Positions 9,201 to 15,612 of a stretch of DNA of 28,960 nt are shown here, in pieces. The stretch is taken from the NCBI GenBank assembly GCA_029859185.1, contig JAOUDR010000002.1:1-28960 (forward strand), written 5' to 3'. How positions within the stretch are numbered: position 1 is the stretch's first letter; every line of letters starts with the position of its first letter. The DNA comes from Gemmatimonadota bacterium (lineage in GTDB: Bacteria > Gemmatimonadota > Gemmatimonadetes > Gemmatimonadales > GWC2-71-9). A model generated the notes under the pieces. That model saw only the letters and a list, made by a program, of their open reading frames with translations. It did not search any database and was not told the origin of the DNA. The translations under genes and the position numbers were made by a program.

Positions 9201-9641
9201 GGTCGCGCGGCGCCCGAACTCCCCGACTATGCGGAGATCGCCTCGGCCGCGCCGCAGTGGCGCGACTTGGTAGGCTTTCACACCCGGTTCGGTGATGTGC
9301 GGCCGCTAGTGGCGGCGGTGGACGACCGGTACGTCATCATGAACGCCGGCGACGAGCTGGTCTTCCGGTTCCCCGCCCCACCCGCACCGGCCGCCGGCTG
9401 GACACGCGACTTCGTGCTCATCGGGGACGGTTGGGTCAAGGACGGCGACCTCAACACTGGTTACTCGACGACGGTGGTCCCCCTGCCGTATCACGGGCTC
9501 ACCGATTACGCGCGGCCACCCGGGCGGCTGACGGATGATCCGGGATACCGGCGCCATCCCGAGGACTGGCGCGACTTCCACACCCGGTACGTGACCCCGC
9601 GCGTGTTCCACCACGCGCTCGTGCCCGATCGTGAACGCTGA
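6207..9641 (+). CDS. TPR plus FG-GAP/VCBS beta-propeller lipoprotein with ASPIC/UnbV domain
   Basis: A 1,144-residue exported lipoprotein starting at TTG. The start is fixed by the signal sequence MRRSCAVPVAALLVAAVAAC, whose Cys20 is a lipobox cysteine, and by AGAGG about 10 nt upstream. Residues ~35-240 form tetratricopeptide helices. Residues ~275-640 contain repeated Asp-rich FG-GAP/VCBS loops (DLDLEGDLDL, DLDADGDPDA, DVSGDGRLDL), which in known propellers bind calcium. Residues ~640-705 match the ASPIC/UnbV pattern (FGLGDQ...RLIWPNG). From ~710 to the end is a region beginning GSCPWVFTDDGTRMQFVTD that I cannot assign. The presumed role is extracytoplasmic binding or scaffolding; no enzymatic motif is seen. 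The next gene starts inside its last codons, so the two are probably translationally coupled. Confidence 0.88.
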   Translation: MRRSCAVPVAALLVAAVAACGPADLPDPESSRYGEAAAAFWRGLTAAEVGETSLATASFERVAELAPGEPAAWANLAVVQLQRRELEAASVTLDSALALAPDDSRIHLLAAVVAQERGSLDSATAELRRATELDPANLRAAYLLAQRLEAGDPTAGAVEAAGLLDRILAAEPGNLVALLERARLAARQEDPEGLRQALDRIAARADSIAAPITADLQRVRAQADGGAFEQAAIQLAFVESALQPLPAYQDAEAAVRPSPTRLDLLVGRFLRLPMPTVRVAAPDSGLTFASERLDLGRAPVTWVRTVWLSETVPGALIAAGRDSLWISPAPGVADAVRLPGVGAALAPLDYDYDFRVDLALAGSGGLRLMRQDDDGSFTDVTAQAVPGAAARGRYTGVWAADLDLEGDLDLVLAAADGPATALRNRGDGTFDAYPDFPAVRGLTAFAWADLDADGDPDAAALDADGHLSVFANRRSQAPQFVPLPEPAAGSTIRAVTAADMNQDATIDLIVLDEAGTVRRLSLGDGTWTAEELARWPDAASANRDAAGLFVADLDNNGASDLVVALPAAARVWLAGPEGLRVLTDLRGHIGTVGDVSGDGRLDLAGTTSGGEPQIFVANGTTGYYSATILTHAAEATGDRRINSFGIGGEIEVRAGRLYQKRVIDQPAMHFGLGDQPQVDVARLIWPNGSVQAEFNLPATNETILTRQRLKGSCPWVFTDDGTRMQFVTDFLWRTALGLRINAQGAAAVIHSEDWIRIRGDQLAARDGFYDVRITGDLWESHFFDYVGLMVVDHPESTMAFVDERFTLPAPTPAVISTAPPRNVAWARDQDGRDVTALVGTADEQYLDTFARGPYQGIAADHFVEVALGDEAPTSGPLWLVAYGWVYPTDASINVAVSQGTHPAPQALRLDVPDGAGGWVTVRPNLGFPAGKTKTVLIDLQNVFRPGTERRLRLATNMEIYWDQIRWAVGRPEAPVDTQRLQLGVADLRYRGFSRVSQAGRAAPELPDYAEIASAAPQWRDLVGFHTRFGDVRPLVAAVDDRYVIMNAGDELVFRFPAPPAPAAGWTRDFVLIGDGWVKDGDLNTGYSTTVVPLPYHGLTDYARPPGRLTDDPGYRRHPEDWRDFHTRYVTPRVFHHALVPDRER

Positions 9642-11436
9642 CCGCGGGCGCCTCGCGGCGCGCCTCGTTGCCACCGCGGTGTTCGTGGGCCTGCTCGCGA
9701 CCCCGCTCGTCATCCGGCAACGCTCCTCCCGGTCCGGCGCGGCGGGGCCGGCGCTCGGCGAAGCGGGAGCCCTGGAGCGGTACGGGTTCGCGCTCCGCGA
9801 GTATTCCGACTCGGCGGGGATCCGGTTCACGCACCAGGCCCCCGCGCTCGACCCCAAGCTCGACCCGATCCTGCCGTGGGTGGCCGCCTATGGGGCCGGC
9901 GTGGCCGTGACGGACTTCGACCGGGACGGCTGGCAGGACCTGTACGCCACCAACAGCGCCATCGGCAGCCGGAACGCGCTCTATCGCAACCGGGGCGACG
10001 GCACGTTCGAGGACGTGGCGGCGGCCCTGGATGTGGCGGACGTGAACCAGGCCGGAACCGGCGTCTCGATGGGCGCCGTCTGGGGCGACTACGACAACGA
10101 CGGCTACGAGGACCTGCTCGTCTACAAGTGGGGCCGCCCCGAGCTGTTCCACAACGACGCGGGACGTCGCTTCACGGTGGTGACGGGTGAGGCCGGGCTG
10201 CCGGCCTGGATCAACGCGAACACCGCAGTCTGGTTCGACTACGACCGCGACGGCCGGCTCGACTTGTTCGTCGGGTGTTTCTACCCGGACGATGTGGACC
10301 TCTGGAACCTGCCGACCACGAAGATCCTGCCCGAGAGCTTCGAGTACGCGCAGAACGGCGGGCGCAATTACCTGTTCCACAATGCGGGGGACGGACGGTT
10401 CGAGGACGTGACGGCGCGGGCGGGGCTCACGTCGCGGCGCTGGACGCTCGCGGCGGCCGCCGCCGACGTGGACGGCGACGGCGACCCGGACCTGTTCGTG
10501 GCAAACGACTTCGGGGTCAACGAGCTGTACCTGAACGAGGGCGGCGGCCGGTTCCGGGACGTCGGCCGGGAATCGAACCTGGGCCGCGCACCCAAGAGCG
10601 GCATGGGTGCGTCGTTCGGTGACGTACTCAACCGCGGGTCCTGGACCCTGTTCGTGACGAACATCTCGGAGCCCGGCGTGCTGATCCACGGGAACGATCT
10701 CTGGATCCCGTCGCAGGGGCCCGGCGAGGGGCCCAGTTACCGGAACCTCGCCGGGGCGATGGGCGTCGAGTTGGGCGGCTTCCCGTTCGGCGCCCAGTTC
10801 GGCGACCTGAACAACGACGGCTGGCTGGACCTGGTGGTGGCCAACGGCTTCGTGACGGGCGAGAGCCCCGAGAGCTACTGGTACGATTACTCGATGGTGG
10901 CCGGCGGCCACGAGGGCATCATCGCCGACGCGCGGCACTGGCCGGCCATGCGCGGCCGCAGCCTGTCCGGGTCACAGGAAGACCAGGTGTGGCTGAACGA
11001 CGGGGCGGGCCGGTTCCAGAACGTCGCCCGCGCGGTGGGCGCCGCCAATCCGTTCGACGGGCGCGCGGTGGCCGTGGCCGACCTCTGGAACCGCGGCGTG
11101 CTGGACCTGCTCATCGCCTACCAGCGCGGGCCGCTGCTCGTGTACCGCAACCGCGTGGCGCCCAACCGCAGCTGGATCGGCTTCGCGCTCGAGGGCAAGC
11201 GCAGCAATCGGAGCGCGATCGGCGCGGAGGTTCGGCTCTACTGGGACGGCGTGGAACAGATGCAGCAGGTGGACGGCGGCAGCGGTTTCGCCTCCCAGAA
11301 CCAGCGGCGAACCCACTTCGGCCTGGGCACGGCCGCCACCGTGGACTCCGCCCTGATCCGCTGGCCCTCCGGGCTGGTTCAGCGCCTCGTGGCGCCTGCG
11401 GTGGGAACCCTGCATCGCATTGTGGAACCCACATGA
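9631..11436 (+). CDS. Membrane-anchored FG-GAP/VCBS protein with ASPIC/UnbV domain (CRTAC1-like)
   Basis: A 601-residue protein. Residues ~8-27 form a hydrophobic N-terminal segment (RLVATAVFVGLLATPLVI) with no lipobox, so it is either an uncleaved anchor or a signal peptide. Residues ~60-480 carry FG-GAP/VCBS loops with calcium-binding-type Asp patterns (DFDRDGWQDL, DYDNDGYEDL, DVDGDGDPDL), consistent with a beta-propeller. The ASPIC/UnbV domain lies at ~520-590 (AIGAEVRLYWDG, then HFGLGTAATVDSALIRWPSG). The GTG start at 9631 overlaps the previous gene by 11 bp and the stop overlaps the next start as ATGA, so it sits in the middle of a coupled three-gene operon. Compared with its upstream neighbour it lacks the TPR region and the unassigned C-terminal region. 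The family function is unknown; an extracytoplasmic binding role is inference. Confidence 0.88.
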   Translation: MNADRGRLAARLVATAVFVGLLATPLVIRQRSSRSGAAGPALGEAGALERYGFALREYSDSAGIRFTHQAPALDPKLDPILPWVAAYGAGVAVTDFDRDGWQDLYATNSAIGSRNALYRNRGDGTFEDVAAALDVADVNQAGTGVSMGAVWGDYDNDGYEDLLVYKWGRPELFHNDAGRRFTVVTGEAGLPAWINANTAVWFDYDRDGRLDLFVGCFYPDDVDLWNLPTTKILPESFEYAQNGGRNYLFHNAGDGRFEDVTARAGLTSRRWTLAAAAADVDGDGDPDLFVANDFGVNELYLNEGGGRFRDVGRESNLGRAPKSGMGASFGDVLNRGSWTLFVTNISEPGVLIHGNDLWIPSQGPGEGPSYRNLAGAMGVELGGFPFGAQFGDLNNDGWLDLVVANGFVTGESPESYWYDYSMVAGGHEGIIADARHWPAMRGRSLSGSQEDQVWLNDGAGRFQNVARAVGAANPFDGRAVAVADLWNRGVLDLLIAYQRGPLLVYRNRVAPNRSWIGFALEGKRSNRSAIGAEVRLYWDGVEQMQQVDGGSGFASQNQRRTHFGLGTAATVDSALIRWPSGLVQRLVAPAVGTLHRIVEPT

Positions 11437-12257
11437 AGCTGGACCGGCGGCTGATCGCGCCGCTGCTCATCACGCTGGTGCTGGCCGGTGCCCACTGGTC
11501 GTTCGGCGTGCTGCGGGGATACGAGGCCATCGCACTGGCGGTGGGCCTCGCCATCGCCACCGAGCTGGCCACGCGCCGCGTGCTCACCGGGCAGCCGGCG
11601 CAGATCGCCAGTGCCTACGTCTCCGGCATCAGCATCACCATCCTGGTGCGCTCGCCTGTGCTGTGGCCCTACGCGCTGGGTGCCGTCATCTCGGTGCTGT
11701 CGAAAGGCGTGTTGCGGTTCCGCGGGCGCCATCTCTGGAATCCCACCAACCTGGGCATCTGCGCGCTGCTGTTCCTGGCACCCTTCGCCGTAGCGCCGCT
11801 CAGCGTGCAGTGGGGCAACAACGTGTGGCCCATGCTGGTGATCTGGATCATCGGGCTCAATGCGCTCCGCCTGGCGAAGCGGGCCCACATTACGCTCGCC
11901 TACATCGCGTCGTTTTTCGCGTTCGCCTTCGTACGGAGCCTGATCAGCGATAGCACGTTCGTCAGCGAGGTCGCGCCCATCACCGGTCCCATGTACCAAC
12001 TGTTCGCGCTGTTCATGATCACCGACCCCAAGACGACCGTGCACTCCCGCTGGGGGGCGGCGCTCGTCGCGGTCGCCGTGGCCTTCGTCGAGATGCTGTT
12101 CCGTTTGGCCGAGGTCATCTACGCGCCGTTCTACGCGCTGTTCGTGGTCGGGCCCATCGCGCTGCTGGTGGAAATGTGGTGGCAGTCGCGCACCGCCCGG
12201 GCGGCCGTTGTCGAGCCCGCCGCCGCCGTTCAGGGAGCCACCGCGCCCTCGGCCTGA
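11433..12257 (+). CDS. RnfD/NqrB-like polytopic membrane protein
   Basis: A 274-residue protein with about ten hydrophobic segments, the topology of RnfD/NqrB redox subunits. Supporting motifs are FRGRHLWNPTNLGICALL (compare GRHxxNP in the family) and FMITDPKTT, the position where RnfD normally has a Thr-Asp-Pro whose threonine can carry covalent FMN. Here the residues before the threonine are MI rather than the usual small-residue flavinylation context, so flavin attachment is uncertain. It is shorter than typical RnfD (about 350 residues), and no RnfABCEG, Nqr or ApbE gene lies in the window. The ATG overlaps the previous stop by 4 bp (ATGA), giving tight coupling with the two propeller proteins. 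The role is probably electron transfer or membrane anchoring of that system. The 3' end overlaps the convergent lipoprotein gene by 28 bp. Confidence 0.8.
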   Translation: MKLDRRLIAPLLITLVLAGAHWSFGVLRGYEAIALAVGLAIATELATRRVLTGQPAQIASAYVSGISITILVRSPVLWPYALGAVISVLSKGVLRFRGRHLWNPTNLGICALLFLAPFAVAPLSVQWGNNVWPMLVIWIIGLNALRLAKRAHITLAYIASFFAFAFVRSLISDSTFVSEVAPITGPMYQLFALFMITDPKTTVHSRWGAALVAVAVAFVEMLFRLAEVIYAPFYALFVVGPIALLVEMWWQSRTARAAVVEPAAAVQGATAPSA

Positions 12258-15200
12258 CGCGACCCCGCTCGCAGCGGCCGGAACAACTGGAGCGGCGCGC
12301 CGTTCCGCGCCACCACGATGAGTCGGCCCCCGTCGGCCCACCGCAGCATCCCCAGGGCCCGTACCTCGCCGAGGATCACGAGGTTGCTCGTCGCCAGGTC
12401 CACGGGGGACAGCCCGCCGGCACCGTCGCCGCGAAGCAGCAGGCCGTAGCTCGCATCGTATTGTCCGCGGATCGGCGGCACGGCTGAGGTGTTGCCGGCC
12501 ACGAGGAGATCGGTGAAACCATCGGCGTCGAAGTCCCCCGCGAGCGCGGCGTAGATCGGCGCGAACTGCGCCTCCACCGGGAGGGACCGCAGCGCGAACG
12601 TGCCGTCGCCGCCGTTGAGCGCCACGGCGCTCGCGAAGGTGTAGGCCTCGAGCACCTGCGCCGCCTTGAGTTCCGCCTTCGTGAAGAGCTCCTCGAGCCG
12701 GGTGGCGCCGAAGGCGGCGTAGGTGGGGTACCGTCCGCTCAGTGCCGGGATGGCACGGATCAACTCGTCCCGGCCGGCAAGCGGGTAGCTCACCCCGCGC
12801 TTGAAGAAGGTCAGGATCTGTTGCACCGACTCGTTGTGCGCGAAGTCGTGCACGTACAGCCGCGCGGGCTCGTCGGGCGTGGCGCGGAGATACGAGTTCA
12901 GTCCGAGGTTGCCGACGACGAGATCGGGCCGCCCGTCCCCCTGCAGGTCGACGACCGCCAGGCTGCTCCACCAGCCGTTGGTGCCGGCGAACCCCGCCTC
13001 GGTCGTGCGTTCGACGAAGCGGCCGTTGTCCTGCCGGAACACGCGGATCGGCATCCACTCGCCGACCACGATCAGATCCAGGCGATCGTCCCCGTCGTAG
13101 TCCATCCAGGCCGCCGCCGTGACCATGCCCGCCGCCGCCAGGTCGGGCGCGAGGTCCTCGGTGACGTCCTCGAACCGCCCCGCGCCGTCGTTGCGCAGCA
13201 GGTGGCTGCGCGGGACGACCCCGTACTGGCGCGAGATCACGCGGCTGCCGACGAACAGGTCGAGATCGCCGTCGCCGTCGAAGTCGCCGGGCACCACGCA
13301 CGCGCCGTTCTCGAAGAACGGTGGCAGTCGATCCGTCGCCCGCCGGAACCGCCCCGCGCCGTCGTTCGCGTACAGGCGGTCCTGCAGCGGAGTCTGCTCC
13401 CCCCAGAACTCGTTCCCGGCGCTGACGACGTAGAGATCCAGATCGCCGTCGCCGTCGGCATCGAAGAAGGCGGCATCGACGTCCTCGGCCAGGCTGTCGG
13501 CCTGGAAGGCCGCCGTTGGGGTCGGCCGGAAGGTCCCATCCCGTCGCTGGAGGAGCAGCGCGCCCGCCTGCCACTTGGCGCCGCCCACGTAGATGTCGTC
13601 CAGGTCGTCGCCGTTCACGTCCCCGACCGCCAGCGCCGGCCCCTCGGCGGACAGCTGATGGGGGATGAGCGGCTCCCGGCTGTAGTCGAAGAACGTGTTC
13701 TCCCGGTGCGTGTAGTCGACGCCTGCCTGCACGGTGACGTCCGCGAAGAGCGTCTCCCGGACCGACGTCCCACGGTACGCGTACCGGTCCGGCGCCTCCT
13801 CCTGCACGAGCGTCACCGTCTGATCCGCCGCGACGTCCCGTAGCGTCTGCGCGCGACCGTCTGGCCACACGATTGCTAGGGAGTCGACGCGGGTGGATGC
13901 CCCCAGGCCGAAGTGGAGCCGCGGGTCCACCGAGGACTGGAACCCCCGGGTGGGCATCTGCTCCAGGAACTGCATGGTCCCGTCGTGATGCACGAGGACC
14001 TTCGCCCCCAGCCCCCCGGTGTTGCCGCCCGCGCCCCGCAGCCGCACCGCCAGGAAGTGGTTCGGGGTGAGCGTGCGGGCGCGGTTCCGGTAGATCCCGG
14101 CGGGCGCGTTGATGTTGTTCAGCACGAGATCGAGCGCGCCGTCGTTGTCCAGATCCACGTAGGCGGCGCCGGTCGAGAAGTCCGTCCTGCCCAGGCCCCA
14201 CGCGTCCGCGACGTCGGTGAACGTCAGGTCCCCGTTGTTCCGGAAGGCGTAGTTCGCGATCGGCACATGCGGCATCCGGCCGCGCAGCGTGTCGAGCCGC
14301 TCCTGCGTGAGGCTGTCCTGCAGCGCCGCCTGGACGCGGCGGTCCATGACGAGGGTGAAGAAGTCGAGGTCATTCGGTCGCCGGTAGATACCGTTGGTGA
14401 CGAGCAGGTCCTTGCGACCGTCGTTGTCCAGGTCGGCGAAGAGCGGTGACCAGCTCCAGTCGGTGGCATACACGCCCGCCAGGTATCCGATGTCGCTGAA
14501 GCGGCCGTGCCCGCGGTTCAGCTGCAGCGTATTGCGGGCGTACTGCGGCAAGTAGCCCGCCCCCAGCCTCTGGAAGTGCACCGAGTACTCGTCGGCGTTC
14601 GCCGATGTCTTGAGGATGTCCTCGCGCGCCGGCAGCATGTCGAGCACGACCACGTCGGGCCGACCGTCGTTGGAAAAGTCGGCCGCATCGACGCCCATCG
14701 AGGCACGGCTGGTGTGCCCCATGGCCGTCGCGATGGATTCGGTGAACGTCCCGTCGCAGTCGTTGCGGTAGAGGAAATCCCCCTCGTCGAAATCATTGGA
14801 GACATAGACGTCGGGACAGCCGTCGAGGTTCAGGTCGCTCACCACGACACCGAGGCCGTATCCCTCGGCCCCGCCGTAGATGCCGGCCGGGACGCTGACG
14901 TCCACGAAGCGGTTCCCGTCGTTGCGGAAGAGGCGGTCTCCCGCGAGCGGGTGTCGCTCCCGCACCTCCGGATTGAAGACGTTGCCCCGCTGCTCGTGCG
15001 TCGAGTGATTGAGCAGGTACATGTCCAGGTCGCCGTCGCCGTCGTAGTCGAAGAAGGCGGCCTGGGTCGAGTACCCGACGTGCTCGAGCCCGTACTCCGC
15101 GGTCCGGTCGGTGAAGGTCCCGTCGCCATCGTTCACGTACAGCACGTTCCGGCCGTGCAGGGTGAGGTGGGTGACCGTGGAGACGTAGAGGTCGAGGTAG

Positions 15201-15595
15201 CCGTCGCCGTTGACGTCGGCCATCGTGACCCCGGTCTTCCATCCGGAGGTGGTCCCCAATCCGGCGGCCACGGTGACGTCCTCGAACCGGAAGTCGCCCA
15301 GGTTCCGGTAGAGCCGGTCCGCTCCGAGGTTCGACGTGAAATACAGGTCCGCCAACCCGTCACCGTCCACGTCGCCCGCGGCCACGCCTCCGCCGTTGTA
15401 GTAGTTCAGGTAGTTGACGATGTTGAAGTCGGGCGTCTCCGGCAGCTCGTTGACGAACGTGATCCCGGTGGCGTCGCCCGGCAGCCACTCGAAGAGCGGC
15501 GGCTCGCGCGAGCCGCACCCGACCAGGGCGAGCACGGCGGCGAGCAGCCGGGACCCACCACACCTGAGGAATACCGCTCCCCGATCCTGCGACAT
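12230..15595 (-). CDS. Large FG-GAP/VCBS lipoprotein with central ASPIC/UnbV domain (copy 1)
   Basis: A 1,121-residue lipoprotein: MSQDRGAVFLRCGGSRLLAA leads into lipobox ALVGC. An N-terminal propeller (residues ~55-500) contains YNGGGVAAGDVDGDG and many DxDxDG loops. The ASPIC/UnbV domain lies at ~518-595 (GLGAKV, then LHFGLGAS and IVWPDGRAQTLRDV), and a second propeller follows at ~630-1100. The ATG has AGGAG about 7 nt upstream and lies 17 bp after the GH97 stop, so the two are almost certainly co-transcribed. It is a clear paralogue of the protein at 18246-21626, with shared order and motifs throughout. Proteins of this length and domain order are often found beside SusC/SusD genes in Bacteroidota-type genomes, but their biochemical role is unknown. 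Surface glycan binding or assembly with SusCD is inference. Confidence 0.9.
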   Translation of the reverse strand: MSQDRGAVFLRCGGSRLLAAVLALVGCGSREPPLFEWLPGDATGITFVNELPETPDFNIVNYLNYYNGGGVAAGDVDGDGLADLYFTSNLGADRLYRNLGDFRFEDVTVAAGLGTTSGWKTGVTMADVNGDGYLDLYVSTVTHLTLHGRNVLYVNDGDGTFTDRTAEYGLEHVGYSTQAAFFDYDGDGDLDMYLLNHSTHEQRGNVFNPEVRERHPLAGDRLFRNDGNRFVDVSVPAGIYGGAEGYGLGVVVSDLNLDGCPDVYVSNDFDEGDFLYRNDCDGTFTESIATAMGHTSRASMGVDAADFSNDGRPDVVVLDMLPAREDILKTSANADEYSVHFQRLGAGYLPQYARNTLQLNRGHGRFSDIGYLAGVYATDWSWSPLFADLDNDGRKDLLVTNGIYRRPNDLDFFTLVMDRRVQAALQDSLTQERLDTLRGRMPHVPIANYAFRNNGDLTFTDVADAWGLGRTDFSTGAAYVDLDNDGALDLVLNNINAPAGIYRNRARTLTPNHFLAVRLRGAGGNTGGLGAKVLVHHDGTMQFLEQMPTRGFQSSVDPRLHFGLGASTRVDSLAIVWPDGRAQTLRDVAADQTVTLVQEEAPDRYAYRGTSVRETLFADVTVQAGVDYTHRENTFFDYSREPLIPHQLSAEGPALAVGDVNGDDLDDIYVGGAKWQAGALLLQRRDGTFRPTPTAAFQADSLAEDVDAAFFDADGDGDLDLYVVSAGNEFWGEQTPLQDRLYANDGAGRFRRATDRLPPFFENGACVVPGDFDGDGDLDLFVGSRVISRQYGVVPRSHLLRNDGAGRFEDVTEDLAPDLAAAGMVTAAAWMDYDGDDRLDLIVVGEWMPIRVFRQDNGRFVERTTEAGFAGTNGWWSSLAVVDLQGDGRPDLVVGNLGLNSYLRATPDEPARLYVHDFAHNESVQQILTFFKRGVSYPLAGRDELIRAIPALSGRYPTYAAFGATRLEELFTKAELKAAQVLEAYTFASAVALNGGDGTFALRSLPVEAQFAPIYAALAGDFDADGFTDLLVAGNTSAVPPIRGQYDASYGLLLRGDGAGGLSPVDLATSNLVILGEVRALGMLRWADGGRLIVVARNGAPLQLFRPLRAGSRQAEGAVAP

Positions 15596-15612
15596 TGGTC
15601 TGCTCCTCGCGC

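Noticed and set aside
6909..9281. 790-residue minus-strand frame opposite the TPR/FG-GAP lipoprotein
   Set aside because: Composition is typical of an antisense shadow and the plus strand has clear signal peptide, TPR and FG-GAP motifs.
9499..10938. 479-residue minus-strand frame opposite the second FG-GAP gene
   Set aside because: Val/Arg/His-rich shadow of the DxDxDG repeats; repeats read backwards give long open frames.
11379..14201. 940-residue minus-strand frame overlapping the RnfD-like gene and the lipoprotein gene
   Set aside because: It is an alternate frame of the FG-GAP lipoprotein: low-complexity Arg/Gly/Ala sequence, no ribosome site, no domain.
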